7,713 nucleotides of DNA from CAZPEV01 sp964585635 (GTDB lineage: Bacteria > Zixibacteria > MSB-5A5 > GN15 > JAAZOE01). A program made the translations under genes and the position numbers. The stretch is from NCBI GenBank assembly GCA_964585635.1, contig CAZPEV010000157.1, positions 1 through 7,713 on the forward strand. The letters are read 5' to 3'. The notes below the pieces were generated by a model. The model did not search any database, had not been told where the DNA came from, and worked only from the letters and a program-made list of their open reading frames with translations. Position 1 is the stretch's first letter. Every line of letters begins with the position of its first letter. Positions 1-5,862 of the stretch are shown here, piece by piece.

Positions 1-246
1 CGCGCCCCCTATTATAGGATGAACACTCTCACTCTATACATATGCCCGGCCGCATCAGGCCTTTCGTGCCCGGCCCAGACGCCCCGGCGCGCTAGCGGCG
101 ATGTGAGGATTCGTGGTAAACGAGGGCGTCCATCACGCGCCAATGCCGCAAAACCAAAAAATGAGGGAACAGACCCAATTCCCGGCAAACCCAACTCCGC
201 CATATTAGTCCAACGAAATTTTGCGTCAATCAGCGGATACGGCCGC
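1..246. other. Intergenic region with no convincing gene
   Basis: This left-edge stretch lies downstream of the minus-strand DinB gene. A minus-strand frame stays open from within the DinB gene down to a stop at 12-14, but its composition (many Arg, Pro, Gly and Ser) fits an out-of-frame read of GC-rich DNA, and it has no recognisable domain or start of its own. A plus-strand frame is also open, for the same reason. The region contains a small hairpin followed by A-tracts (156-183) that could end DinB transcription, and two copies of GCCCGGCC (44-51 and 68-75). It also carries a 20-base motif at 144-163 that recurs near 2419-2436. It may be the remains of a dispersed repeat, but that cannot be shown from one window. 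Confidence 0.5.
156..183 (-). terminator. Possible weak intrinsic terminator of the DinB gene
   Basis: Read on the minus strand, GGGAA (183-179) pairs with TTCCC (169-165) around a 9-base loop. Three bases later comes a run of six T (161-156), then GG and four more T (153-150). The T-tract is good, but the stem is only 5 bp and 3 bases separate it from the T-run, so the call is tentative. It lies about 65 bp past the DinB stop codon. Confidence 0.35.
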
Positions 247-717
247 CTAAATCTCCGGCGGGACGATTCCCAAGATTCGCAGATACTGGTTGATCTGACT
301 GCGGTGATGGATGTCGTGTTCCAACAGATGCGTGAACAGCCAGTGGCCATTCCACCTTTCGGTTTTGCCGCCGCGGGTAACGGAATACGATTCGGAAAGC
401 GTTTCCGGCGGCTTGGCGAAGAGCTCATCGAGGCGGCTCCAATGGGCATCCAGGAGCATAGCAATGGTGGTCTTGGGCGGGCAGGGGCCGCCGGCCAGTT
501 CCATCGCCGGGCTTCCCCGCATCACCTCGCCGTACCACCAGTCGGAGCATTCGGAGATGTGCAGGAAGATATTGCCCAGGGAGATCATGCCCGGCGCCGG
601 CGACCAGTCGAGCCGGTCATCCGGAACCAGCGCCAGCGCGCGATTGATGGTCGGCCGAATCTGTTCTCTCCAGAGCGTGATCTGCGACTGCACCAGGGCA
701 TTGCCGTTAGACAACAT
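247..717 (-). CDS. DinB superfamily protein (putative metal-binding four-helix bundle)
   Basis: The 156-residue product matches the usual length of the DinB/YfiT-like superfamily, which are four-helix bundles that typically bind a divalent metal through three histidines. Candidate ligands are all present: His53 in the N-terminal segment GNIFLHISE, and His134 and His138 in the C-terminal HDIHHRSQ helix (HxxxH spacing). Conserved-looking neighbours include Trp60-Trp61 and the PPE-type C terminus. The start is ATG at 717, with a purine-rich GGGGGA at 726-721 just upstream; the spacing is a little short but acceptable. There is no signal peptide or membrane segment, so it is probably cytoplasmic. 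Family members include thiol transferases, DNA-damage-induced proteins of unknown activity and putative hydrolases, so no reaction can be assigned. It appears monocistronic, separated from the upstream transporter by a terminator. Family assignment is fairly sure; function is not. Confidence 0.85.
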   Translation of the reverse strand: MLSNGNALVQSQITLWREQIRPTINRALALVPDDRLDWSPAPGMISLGNIFLHISECSDWWYGEVMRGSPAMELAGGPCPPKTTIAMLLDAHWSRLDELFAKPPETLSESYSVTRGGKTERWNGHWLFTHLLEHDIHHRSQINQYLRILGIVPPEI

Positions 718-752
718 AACTCCCCCGATCGAATCGATGTCTGGAACATCTT

Positions 753-776
753 ATATTACGACAATTCGGATGACAA
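753..776 (-). promoter_or_regulatory. Candidate promoter of the DinB gene
   Basis: On the minus strand TTGTCA (776-771, 5 of 6 to the -35 consensus) is followed after about 15 bases by a TATAAG hexamer (5 of 6 to the -10 consensus), some 35 bases upstream of the ATG at 717. The spacer is shorter than the preferred 16-18, and an overlapping TAATAT is also present, so the exact elements are uncertain. Confidence 0.35.
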
Positions 777-821
777 TGCAAACGGATTTTATCGCTTGCC
801 GGTCAAGGCCCGGTGCCATAA

Positions 822-848
822 CCAAAAGGGCGCCGTACAAGGCGCCCT
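822..848 (-). terminator. Intrinsic terminator of the downstream POT transporter gene
   Basis: A perfect 8-bp stem AGGGCGCC (827-834) / GGCGCCCT (841-848) with a 6-base loop lies 22 bp past the stop codon of the transporter gene at 871. In the minus-strand RNA the stem ends in a short U-run (UUUU then GG). On the plus strand the stem is followed by GAAAAC, so it should work in the minus direction. The stem is strong and very GC-rich but the U-run is short. Confidence 0.75.
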
Positions 849-870
849 GAAAACAAAATTTCGATCTATG

Positions 871-2322
871 CTAAATATCCGCCCCTTCGTATTTCCTCAC
901 CCAGCGGGAGTAGATGAGGATCCCGATGGCGGAGGCAAAGCCGACCGCCGCAAACTGGTACCAGAGCGTATACGGGTGGTAGGCATTCCAAAGCAGACTG
1001 GTGGCGTCGGTTGCGTTCAAATTCAACACCGCCTGCAGCTTTTCAAACGCCACGGTACGGTCGACGCCGGTGACCTGGGCATGTTCGGCCAGGTACCGGA
1101 TGGCCAGGTTGGCTTTGTCCCCCATCTGATCGTAGACCTGCCCGCCGCGCAGCGAGCCGTAAAACCAGCCGATGGCCAGGGGAATGTTGGCGTATCCCAT
1201 GTAGAGCGCCTTTTGTCCCTCAGGAGCGATGACCCCCAGGTAATCGTTCATCTTGGGGGACGACAGCATTTCCCCGACCGAGAAGCACATGATTCCCAGA
1301 ATACACAACACCCCGGCGGTGGTGAAGCCGGCCAGGACAAGGCCGATCGACGAGATCGTGATCCCGATCAGAATCGAGTGGACGCGGCGCATCCGCGCCA
1401 CCAGAAAGGAAACATAGACGACCAGAAGGACGATAAGGCCCGAATTGACGTTGATCATCCACTCCTGGGCGATTTGGGTGCCGCGCGGGGTGTCGACGGT
1501 CATAATCCCCGGCAGGTGCAGAGCGGCGACGATGGCGGAGGAGTCGACCCAGTCGACGATGAAGTTGGGCAGCATATCGAACAACTGATTGAACATGAGC
1601 CAGAAGCCGGACATGATTAGGATGAAGACGACCAGCCGGGGCTGCATCATGTTGCGAAACGTGATCTTGATGACCTCGAGGACGCCGGCGCTCTTATCGG
1701 TGCCCGATTCCACCTCTTTGTAGGTGAAGAGCATTAGAAAGTTGAGCGACAGGATGGCGGCGCAGCCATAGAAGACCATCGGCCAGGAGATGCCATAGAG
1801 GAAATGGGCCAGGGGCGGGCCGAGAAACCCGCCGATGTTGACCAACATGTAGAAGGTGCCCCAGCCGATGGAGGAATCCTCGTTGCGCAAGGTGCGGGCC
1901 AAAGTCCCCTGCACGCCCGGCTTGAAAATCGCCACGCCGACCGATAGGATGCAGCAGCCGAAGAGAAACGGCCAAAAGGTCCGCTGCGTGGCCATGATCA
2001 GGTAACCGATGATGTAAATGGTAATGGAAAAGGCGATGGATCGTTTGTAGCCGTAGCGGTCGGCGAAACCGCCCGAAAAGACGGGGACCAACGATTCGAT
2101 CAAAGCCCAGACAGCGAAGATGATCCCTTTGTCGGTTTGGGAGAAGTGGAGGCCGCCGGGGCTGTCGGCCTGAGCGATATAGATCGGGATGACGACGCGG
2201 ACGCCATAGTAGGCGAGGCGTTCGAGCATCTCGATCAAGTTGACCATCCAGAAAGCCCTGGGGAAGCGGGCCAGTTGGGTGAACATGCCCGGTTGTTGGT
2301 GACTCTGTGTGGTGACAGTCAT
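871..2322 (-). CDS. POT/PTR2-family MFS transporter (putative proton-coupled oligopeptide transporter), copy 1
   Basis: This 483-residue inner-membrane protein looks like a proton-dependent oligopeptide transporter (POT, PTR2) of the major facilitator superfamily. Visible signatures are the first-helix ExxER...YYG motif (Glu31, Glu34, Arg35, Tyr38-Tyr39-Gly40), linked in this family to proton coupling and peptide binding; the GGFADRYGYKR loop between helices 2 and 3 (residues 84-94); the helix-4 FKPG lysine (Lys134); and the FYMLVNIGG helix-5 stretch (157-165), which resembles the PTR2 FYxxIN signature. Many hydrophobic segments follow up to about residue 470, consistent with 12 or more helices. 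The start is ATG at 2322, with AAGGA seven bases upstream. Its upstream neighbour is a close paralogue, about 80% identical over the first 200 residues by eye (36 differences counted). A terminator lies between the two and no clear promoter was found in the gap. Substrates are probably di- or tripeptides by family, but POT homologues with other substrates exist. Confidence 0.88.
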   Translation of the reverse strand: MTVTTQSHQQPGMFTQLARFPRAFWMVNLIEMLERLAYYGVRVVIPIYIAQADSPGGLHFSQTDKGIIFAVWALIESLVPVFSGGFADRYGYKRSIAFSITIYIIGYLIMATQRTFWPFLFGCCILSVGVAIFKPGVQGTLARTLRNEDSSIGWGTFYMLVNIGGFLGPPLAHFLYGISWPMVFYGCAAILSLNFLMLFTYKEVESGTDKSAGVLEVIKITFRNMMQPRLVVFILIMSGFWLMFNQLFDMLPNFIVDWVDSSAIVAALHLPGIMTVDTPRGTQIAQEWMINVNSGLIVLLVVYVSFLVARMRRVHSILIGITISSIGLVLAGFTTAGVLCILGIMCFSVGEMLSSPKMNDYLGVIAPEGQKALYMGYANIPLAIGWFYGSLRGGQVYDQMGDKANLAIRYLAEHAQVTGVDRTVAFEKLQAVLNLNATDATSLLWNAYHPYTLWYQFAAVGFASAIGILIYSRWVRKYEGADI

Positions 2323-2380
2323 GAGATGGTCCTTATTCTATCATGTATGGCCTTGGGCGGTCCGTCGGAAACAACGATGA

Positions 2381-2423
2381 CGGCAGGTCACAATTCCAAC
2401 TTCGTCGGAATTAAGACCTGCCG
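2381..2423. repeat. 43-nt imperfect palindrome (hairpin), possible dispersed repeat
   Basis: The left arm (2381-2400) and right arm (2404-2423) are 20 bases each around a TTC loop. The outer CGGCAGGTC / GACCTGCCG pairs perfectly over 9 bp. A 2-base mismatch (AC opposite AA) follows, then AATTCC / GGAATT pairs over 6 bp, then one mismatch and a final AC/GT pair. No T-run directly follows on the plus strand; on the minus strand it follows the terminator's T-runs. Its symmetry and its position between genes recall REP-like palindromes, but copy number is unknown. Confidence 0.6.
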
Positions 2424-2424
2424 C

Positions 2425-2458
2425 AAAACAAAAATGTCGGGAGCGCGGGGCTCCCGAC
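2425..2458 (-). terminator. Strong intrinsic terminator of the upstream POT transporter gene
   Basis: A perfect 9-bp GC-rich stem, GTCGGGAGC (2436-2444) / GCTCCCGAC (2450-2458), with a 5-base loop lies 12 bp beyond the stop codon at 2470. In the minus-strand RNA it is followed by A, five U (2434-2430), G and four more U (2428-2425). This is a textbook rho-independent terminator and argues that the two transporter genes are not simply one operon. Confidence 0.85.
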
Positions 2459-2469
2459 CTACTATTTCG

Positions 2470-3924
2470 TTATATGTCGGCCGCCTCGTACTTCCTCACC
2501 CAGCGTGAGTAAAAGAAAATCCCGATCGCCGAGGCAAAACCGATTGCCGCAAACTGATACCAGAGCTGGTAGGGGTGGTAGGTGTTCCATAACAACGTCG
2601 TGGCGTCGCTGGCGTTCATGTTGACCGCCGTGCACAACCGTTGGAATGCATCGGTACGCGGGATGGCCTCGGTGATATTCAGGCGTTCGCCCATATACCG
2701 GATGGCCAGATTGGCCTTGTCACCCATTTGGTCGTAGATTATCCCGCCGCGCAGCGAGCCATACGACCAGCCGATCGCCAGCGGGATGTTGGCATACCCC
2801 ATGTACAAGGCTTTCTGGCCCTCGGGTGCAATGACGCCGAGGTACTCGTTCATCTTGGGCGAGGCCAGCATCTCCCCGATGGAGAAGCAGAAGATGCCCA
2901 GGATGCAGAACAGGCCCGTCAGGGTGAAGCCGGCCAGGATCAGCCCGACCGAGGAGATGGTGATGCCCATCAGAATGGAATGGACGCGGCGCATATGCGA
3001 TACCAGATAGGTGACATAGACCACAAAGAAAATAATCAGCCCGGAATTGGCGTTGATCATCCATTCCTGCGCGATCATCGTTCCGCGCGGGGTATTGACG
3101 GTCATGATGCCCGGCAAGTGCAGGGCCTTGACGATGGCGGAGGAATCGACCCAATCAACGATGAAATTCGGCAGCATGTCAAACAACTGCATGAACATCA
3201 GCCAGAAGCCGGACATGATGAGGATGAACAGCAGGAGGCGGGGTTTGAAGATATTGCGCAAGGTGGTCTTGGCGATCAGAATAACACCACCCTTCTTTTC
3301 CGTGCCCGATTCGACCCCCTTGTAAGTGAACAGCATCAGGTAGTTGAGCGACAGGATGGCGGCGCAGCCGTAGAAGACCGCCGGCCAGGAGATGCCATAG
3401 AGGAAGTGGGCGAAGGGCGGGCCAAGGAATCCGCCGATGTTGACCACCATGTAAAACATGCCCCAGCCGACGGAGGAGGTTTCCTTCGTCAACGAGCGCA
3501 CCAGGGTTCCCTGGACGCCCGGTTTGAAGATCGCCACGCCGGTGGCCAGGACGCAGCAGCTTAACAGAAAGGGCCAGAATTCACGCTGGTTGGCCATCAT
3601 CAGATAGCCGATGATGTAGATGGTGATGGAGGTGGCGATGCTTCGTTTGTAGCCATACCGGTCGGCGAAACCGCCTGAAAAGACCGGTACCAGCGTTTGC
3701 ACCAGCGCCCAGACGAAGAAGATGGTTCCTTTCTCGGTCTGGGTGAAATGGAGTCCGCCCGGGCTGTCGGCCTGGGCGATGTAGATAGGAATGACGACCC
3801 GGACGCCATAGTAGGCCAGCCGTTCGAGCATCTCGATGAAATTGAGCATCCAGAAGGCTCGAGGGAACTGGCCGAGCTGGGCGAACATGCCCGGTCGTTT
3901 GGTAGCCTGAGTGGTTGCTTCCAC
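2470..3924 (-). CDS. POT/PTR2-family MFS transporter (putative proton-coupled oligopeptide transporter), copy 2
   Basis: This 484-residue paralogue is nearly colinear with the transporter at 871-2322. It keeps every family landmark at the same positions: Glu31, Glu34, Arg35 and Tyr38-Tyr39-Gly40 of the ExxER...YYG motif, the GGFADRYGYKR loop, Lys134 in FKPG, and FYMVVNIGG. Differences cluster in the first 30 residues, in loops such as residues 142-152, in the cytoplasmic segment after residue 205, and in the segment around residues 425-450 that carries the one-residue length difference. The start is GTG at 3924; GAGGA seven bases upstream supports it, and the N terminus aligns with copy 1. 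It is an inner-membrane secondary transporter, probably for small peptides. It is transcribed divergently from the secreted FG-GAP gene and ends in a strong terminator, so it is likely its own unit. Substrate differences between the copies cannot be read from sequence. Confidence 0.88.
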   Translation of the reverse strand: MEATTQATKRPGMFAQLGQFPRAFWMLNFIEMLERLAYYGVRVVIPIYIAQADSPGGLHFTQTEKGTIFFVWALVQTLVPVFSGGFADRYGYKRSIATSITIYIIGYLMMANQREFWPFLLSCCVLATGVAIFKPGVQGTLVRSLTKETSSVGWGMFYMVVNIGGFLGPPFAHFLYGISWPAVFYGCAAILSLNYLMLFTYKGVESGTEKKGGVILIAKTTLRNIFKPRLLLFILIMSGFWLMFMQLFDMLPNFIVDWVDSSAIVKALHLPGIMTVNTPRGTMIAQEWMINANSGLIIFFVVYVTYLVSHMRRVHSILMGITISSVGLILAGFTLTGLFCILGIFCFSIGEMLASPKMNEYLGVIAPEGQKALYMGYANIPLAIGWSYGSLRGGIIYDQMGDKANLAIRYMGERLNITEAIPRTDAFQRLCTAVNMNASDATTLLWNTYHPYQLWYQFAAIGFASAIGIFFYSRWVRKYEAADI

Positions 3925-3987
3925 GCGTCAGTCCTCGCGTAAAAGGTGAACTGTCAGCCAGCACTGGATAAATAATATGTTGGCAGG

Positions 3988-4017
3988 AAAATACTGCTTT
4001 TGGAAGCAAATAGTCAA
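3988..4017 (-). promoter_or_regulatory. Candidate promoter of the copy-2 transporter, with a small inverted repeat in the spacer
   Basis: On the minus strand TTGACT (4017-4012, 5 of 6) is followed after 18 bases by TATTTT (3993-3988, 4 of 6), which leaves a leader of roughly 60 bases before the GTG start. Within the spacer lies TGCTT-TTGG-AAGCA (3995-4008), a short inverted repeat placed where an operator could sit. The -10 match is modest. Confidence 0.45.
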
Positions 4018-4063
4018 TAGAATCGGAGTGTAAAGTTGGATGGTTCTGGCGCCCGGATTCGGC

Positions 4064-4091
4064 TTGACAGGGGACGGCAGCATGTTATCTT
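4064..4091 (+). promoter_or_regulatory. Sigma70-like promoter of the secreted FG-GAP gene
   Basis: A perfect TTGACA -35 hexamer (4064-4069) is followed after 16 bases by TATCTT (4086-4091, 4 of 6 to TATAAT). Transcription would start near 4098, about 35 bases before the ATG at 4132. This excludes the in-frame upstream start at 4036, which would lie ahead of the promoter. Confidence 0.65.
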
Positions 4092-4131
4092 GATTTTGGA
4101 GCGATCATACTCTGTTGTGGCGGCCAAGGAC

Positions 4132-5757
4132 ATGAAAAATCGAACACGATTGCTATATTGTAATAACGCCCAAATGGCAGCGTTATGGGTCTTCGTCGTT
4201 CTTTTGTATAGCTCTACTGCACTAACTCAGCCGTTGCAGCTAATAGATATCAAACAGGGAGAAAAATCGGCTGATCGGTTGGGGTGGACGGTTGAGGGAT
4301 TGGGTGACATTAATGGCGACGGGTTTACGGATTTTCTTTTCAGCCAGCATTACAATCCGCAACGGACTTTCTTGTATTTGGGTGGTCCTCATCCCTTTGC
4401 TGATTCGGCAGCCCTAGAAATCAGCTTGTATGTTTATCCCGCATCCGTCGGTGACATTGATTGTGATGGAGTCCAAGACTTCTTTGTCTTCTTTGACAGA
4501 GGTGACACCGCCCGGTTATATACAGACATTGAATCCATGAATCCGAATGGATATATGATATTTTACCCTGACGCGGACCCGCTTAAGTCTTGGAATTATT
4601 ATGTGGGCGGTGGCGGCGATAATGATGCTGATGGCAGGCCGGAGTTTTGGGTATACCGATATGAACAGCCTATTGATAGTCTCATTTTTGGTTACCATGG
4701 CTGTGACTTGCTTGATACTATACCTGATGATACTATTATCTTATCCATAAATCCCGATTATCACTATGGTGGATTCAGCCGAAAGTTATGTACGACCTGT
4801 GACTTGAACGGTGATTCGGTTCCGGATATTATCTATGGCCAGCGAACAGCATATAATGAATATCCCGGCCGTGTATGCATTACCTGGGGTGGGCCAAATT
4901 TGTCATCAAAACCAGATCTTGTATTTTATGCTCCCGGAATGGGGGCTATTGATGATTACGGTTTTGGCAGTGACATCGCCTGCCTGGGGGATATCAGCGG
5001 CGATGGAATCGATGACTTATGGGTGCGGCAGGGTGGGCGGAGCTATATCTACCACGGCGGCAGGCCGTTTGATACGCTGGTGGACTTGGCTTTGGATTAT
5101 TCATATACCGAAAAAGTGGAGATGGTCGGCGACGTCAATCATGATGGGTGGAACGATGTTATGCTGGTCTATGATCTGGACATTGGCAGCCGGATCGCCA
5201 TCATGTATTGTGGTCCGGATATGGATACGATTACCGACGTGCGATTCACCGAAGGGGATTTCAATGACGCCACGTCGGCGGCTGGGTTCGGTGGGGATGT
5301 CCAAGAGGTCGGTCGGGGCTGTTCCTGGGTAGGAGATGTCAACGGTGACGACCGAGATGATATTCTACTTGGTGCATCCACAAGCAGTAATTCGAATTGG
5401 GACCATGGCTGGGTATTTATCGTTTCGGGACGGGGGGATTCGGGGACGGCGGCAAATGAGAACCCGCATTCAGGGTTATCAGATAGGCTGGCGCTGAGAC
5501 AGAATTACCCCAACCCCTTCAATCCTGCCACGACGATAGAATTCTCGCTTCCACGATCAGGCCAGGTCGAATTGAAAATATATAACCTATTGGGTGAGGT
5601 CGTGGCCGAGCCTGTGCATGGTATGATGTCGGCGGGAGAGCATCAAGTTCGTTGGGATGGCATGGCGAACGGCCGCCCGGCGGCGACAGGCATATATTTC
5701 TATCGGATCACCTGCGGCGATTATGCCATGACACGCAAAATGGTGTTGATGAAGTGA
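4132..5757 (+). CDS. Secreted FG-GAP/VCBS beta-propeller protein with type IX-style C-terminal sorting domain
   Basis: From ATG 4132 the product is 541 residues. The N terminus has basic residues (MKNRTR), a hydrophobic stretch at about 15-28 and a likely signal peptidase site near residues 30-33, so it is exported. Seven Asp-rich calcium-loop motifs of the DxNxDG type follow, with the first Asp near residues 59, 108, 163, 224, 287, 334 and 402. This is the spacing expected of a seven-bladed integrin-alpha-like FG-GAP propeller. From about 450 to the end is a FlgD-like / Por-secretion tail beginning LRQNYPNPFNP (Asn458), with GxYFYRI and a basic end, as in proteins exported by the type IX system of FCB bacteria. 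The ATG is preferred over an in-frame start at 4036 because it gives a proper signal peptide and follows the promoter; its Shine-Dalgarno (AAGGA) is unusually close. The ligand is unknown. An adhesive or surface-binding role is inferred. GC is low in the 5' part and higher in the 3' part. Confidence 0.85.
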   Translation: MKNRTRLLYCNNAQMAALWVFVVLLYSSTALTQPLQLIDIKQGEKSADRLGWTVEGLGDINGDGFTDFLFSQHYNPQRTFLYLGGPHPFADSAALEISLYVYPASVGDIDCDGVQDFFVFFDRGDTARLYTDIESMNPNGYMIFYPDADPLKSWNYYVGGGGDNDADGRPEFWVYRYEQPIDSLIFGYHGCDLLDTIPDDTIILSINPDYHYGGFSRKLCTTCDLNGDSVPDIIYGQRTAYNEYPGRVCITWGGPNLSSKPDLVFYAPGMGAIDDYGFGSDIACLGDISGDGIDDLWVRQGGRSYIYHGGRPFDTLVDLALDYSYTEKVEMVGDVNHDGWNDVMLVYDLDIGSRIAIMYCGPDMDTITDVRFTEGDFNDATSAAGFGGDVQEVGRGCSWVGDVNGDDRDDILLGASTSSNSNWDHGWVFIVSGRGDSGTAANENPHSGLSDRLALRQNYPNPFNPATTIEFSLPRSGQVELKIYNLLGEVVAEPVHGMMSAGEHQVRWDGMANGRPAATGIYFYRITCGDYAMTRKMVLMK

Positions 5758-5862
5758 CCGGCATCGCTGTGGCTGAATATCAAACGCCGTCTGCAATCTC
5801 CTGTAAATTCCCTCCAAAGTTGATTTCCCAAAATCTGTCGGTGATGTATATTGAAGGCGAGG
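5758..5862. other. Intergenic region before tilS
   Basis: About 105 bases separate the FG-GAP stop codon from the tilS ATG. I see no terminator-like hairpin with a T-run. A TATATT hexamer at 5847-5852 could be a -10 box, but the nearest -35-like sequence (TTGATT at 5820-5825) is 21 bases away and a 17-base spacer would use only TTTCCC. If it is used, the mRNA leader of tilS would be only a few bases long. Confidence 0.4.

Larger units (their letters stand above)
2323..2469. other. Spacer between the two transporter genes
   Basis: The 147-bp gap holds, in the direction of transcription (minus), a strong terminator hairpin with T-runs, then a 43-nt near-symmetric hairpin, then about 60 bases leading to the Shine-Dalgarno of the second transporter. 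A TAGAAT hexamer at 2340-2335 resembles a -10 box, but it abuts the ribosome binding site and has no matching -35, so I do not call it a promoter. Confidence 0.6.

Noticed and set aside
12..464. Minus-strand open frame of 150 codons reaching the left edge region
   Set aside because: More than half overlaps the DinB gene out of frame, and its start lies inside that gene. The remaining part has no recognisable domain. I considered a degraded repeat-associated transposase but found none of its usual motifs.
19..1620. A very long plus-strand open frame (over 500 codons) antisense to the DinB and first transporter genes
   Set aside because: It is rich in Arg, Gly, Asp, Gln and His with no domain, spans two unrelated genes and their intergenic gap, and is explained by strong codon bias in the minus-strand genes. 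The DinB and POT proteins on the other strand have clear family motifs.
2335..2340. TAGAAT hexamer as the -10 box of the copy-1 transporter
   Set aside because: It directly abuts the AAGGA ribosome binding site, so the transcript would lose it, and no -35 is present at the right distance.
2641..3564. A 307-codon plus-strand open frame antisense to the copy-2 transporter that resembles the antisense frame over copy 1
   Set aside because: The resemblance follows from the transporters being paralogues. The translation is low-complexity and charged, without an independent start signal or domain.
4036..4131. Upstream in-frame start of the FG-GAP gene at 4036
   Set aside because: It precedes the TTGACA/TATCTT promoter and would bury the signal peptide 32 residues into the protein.
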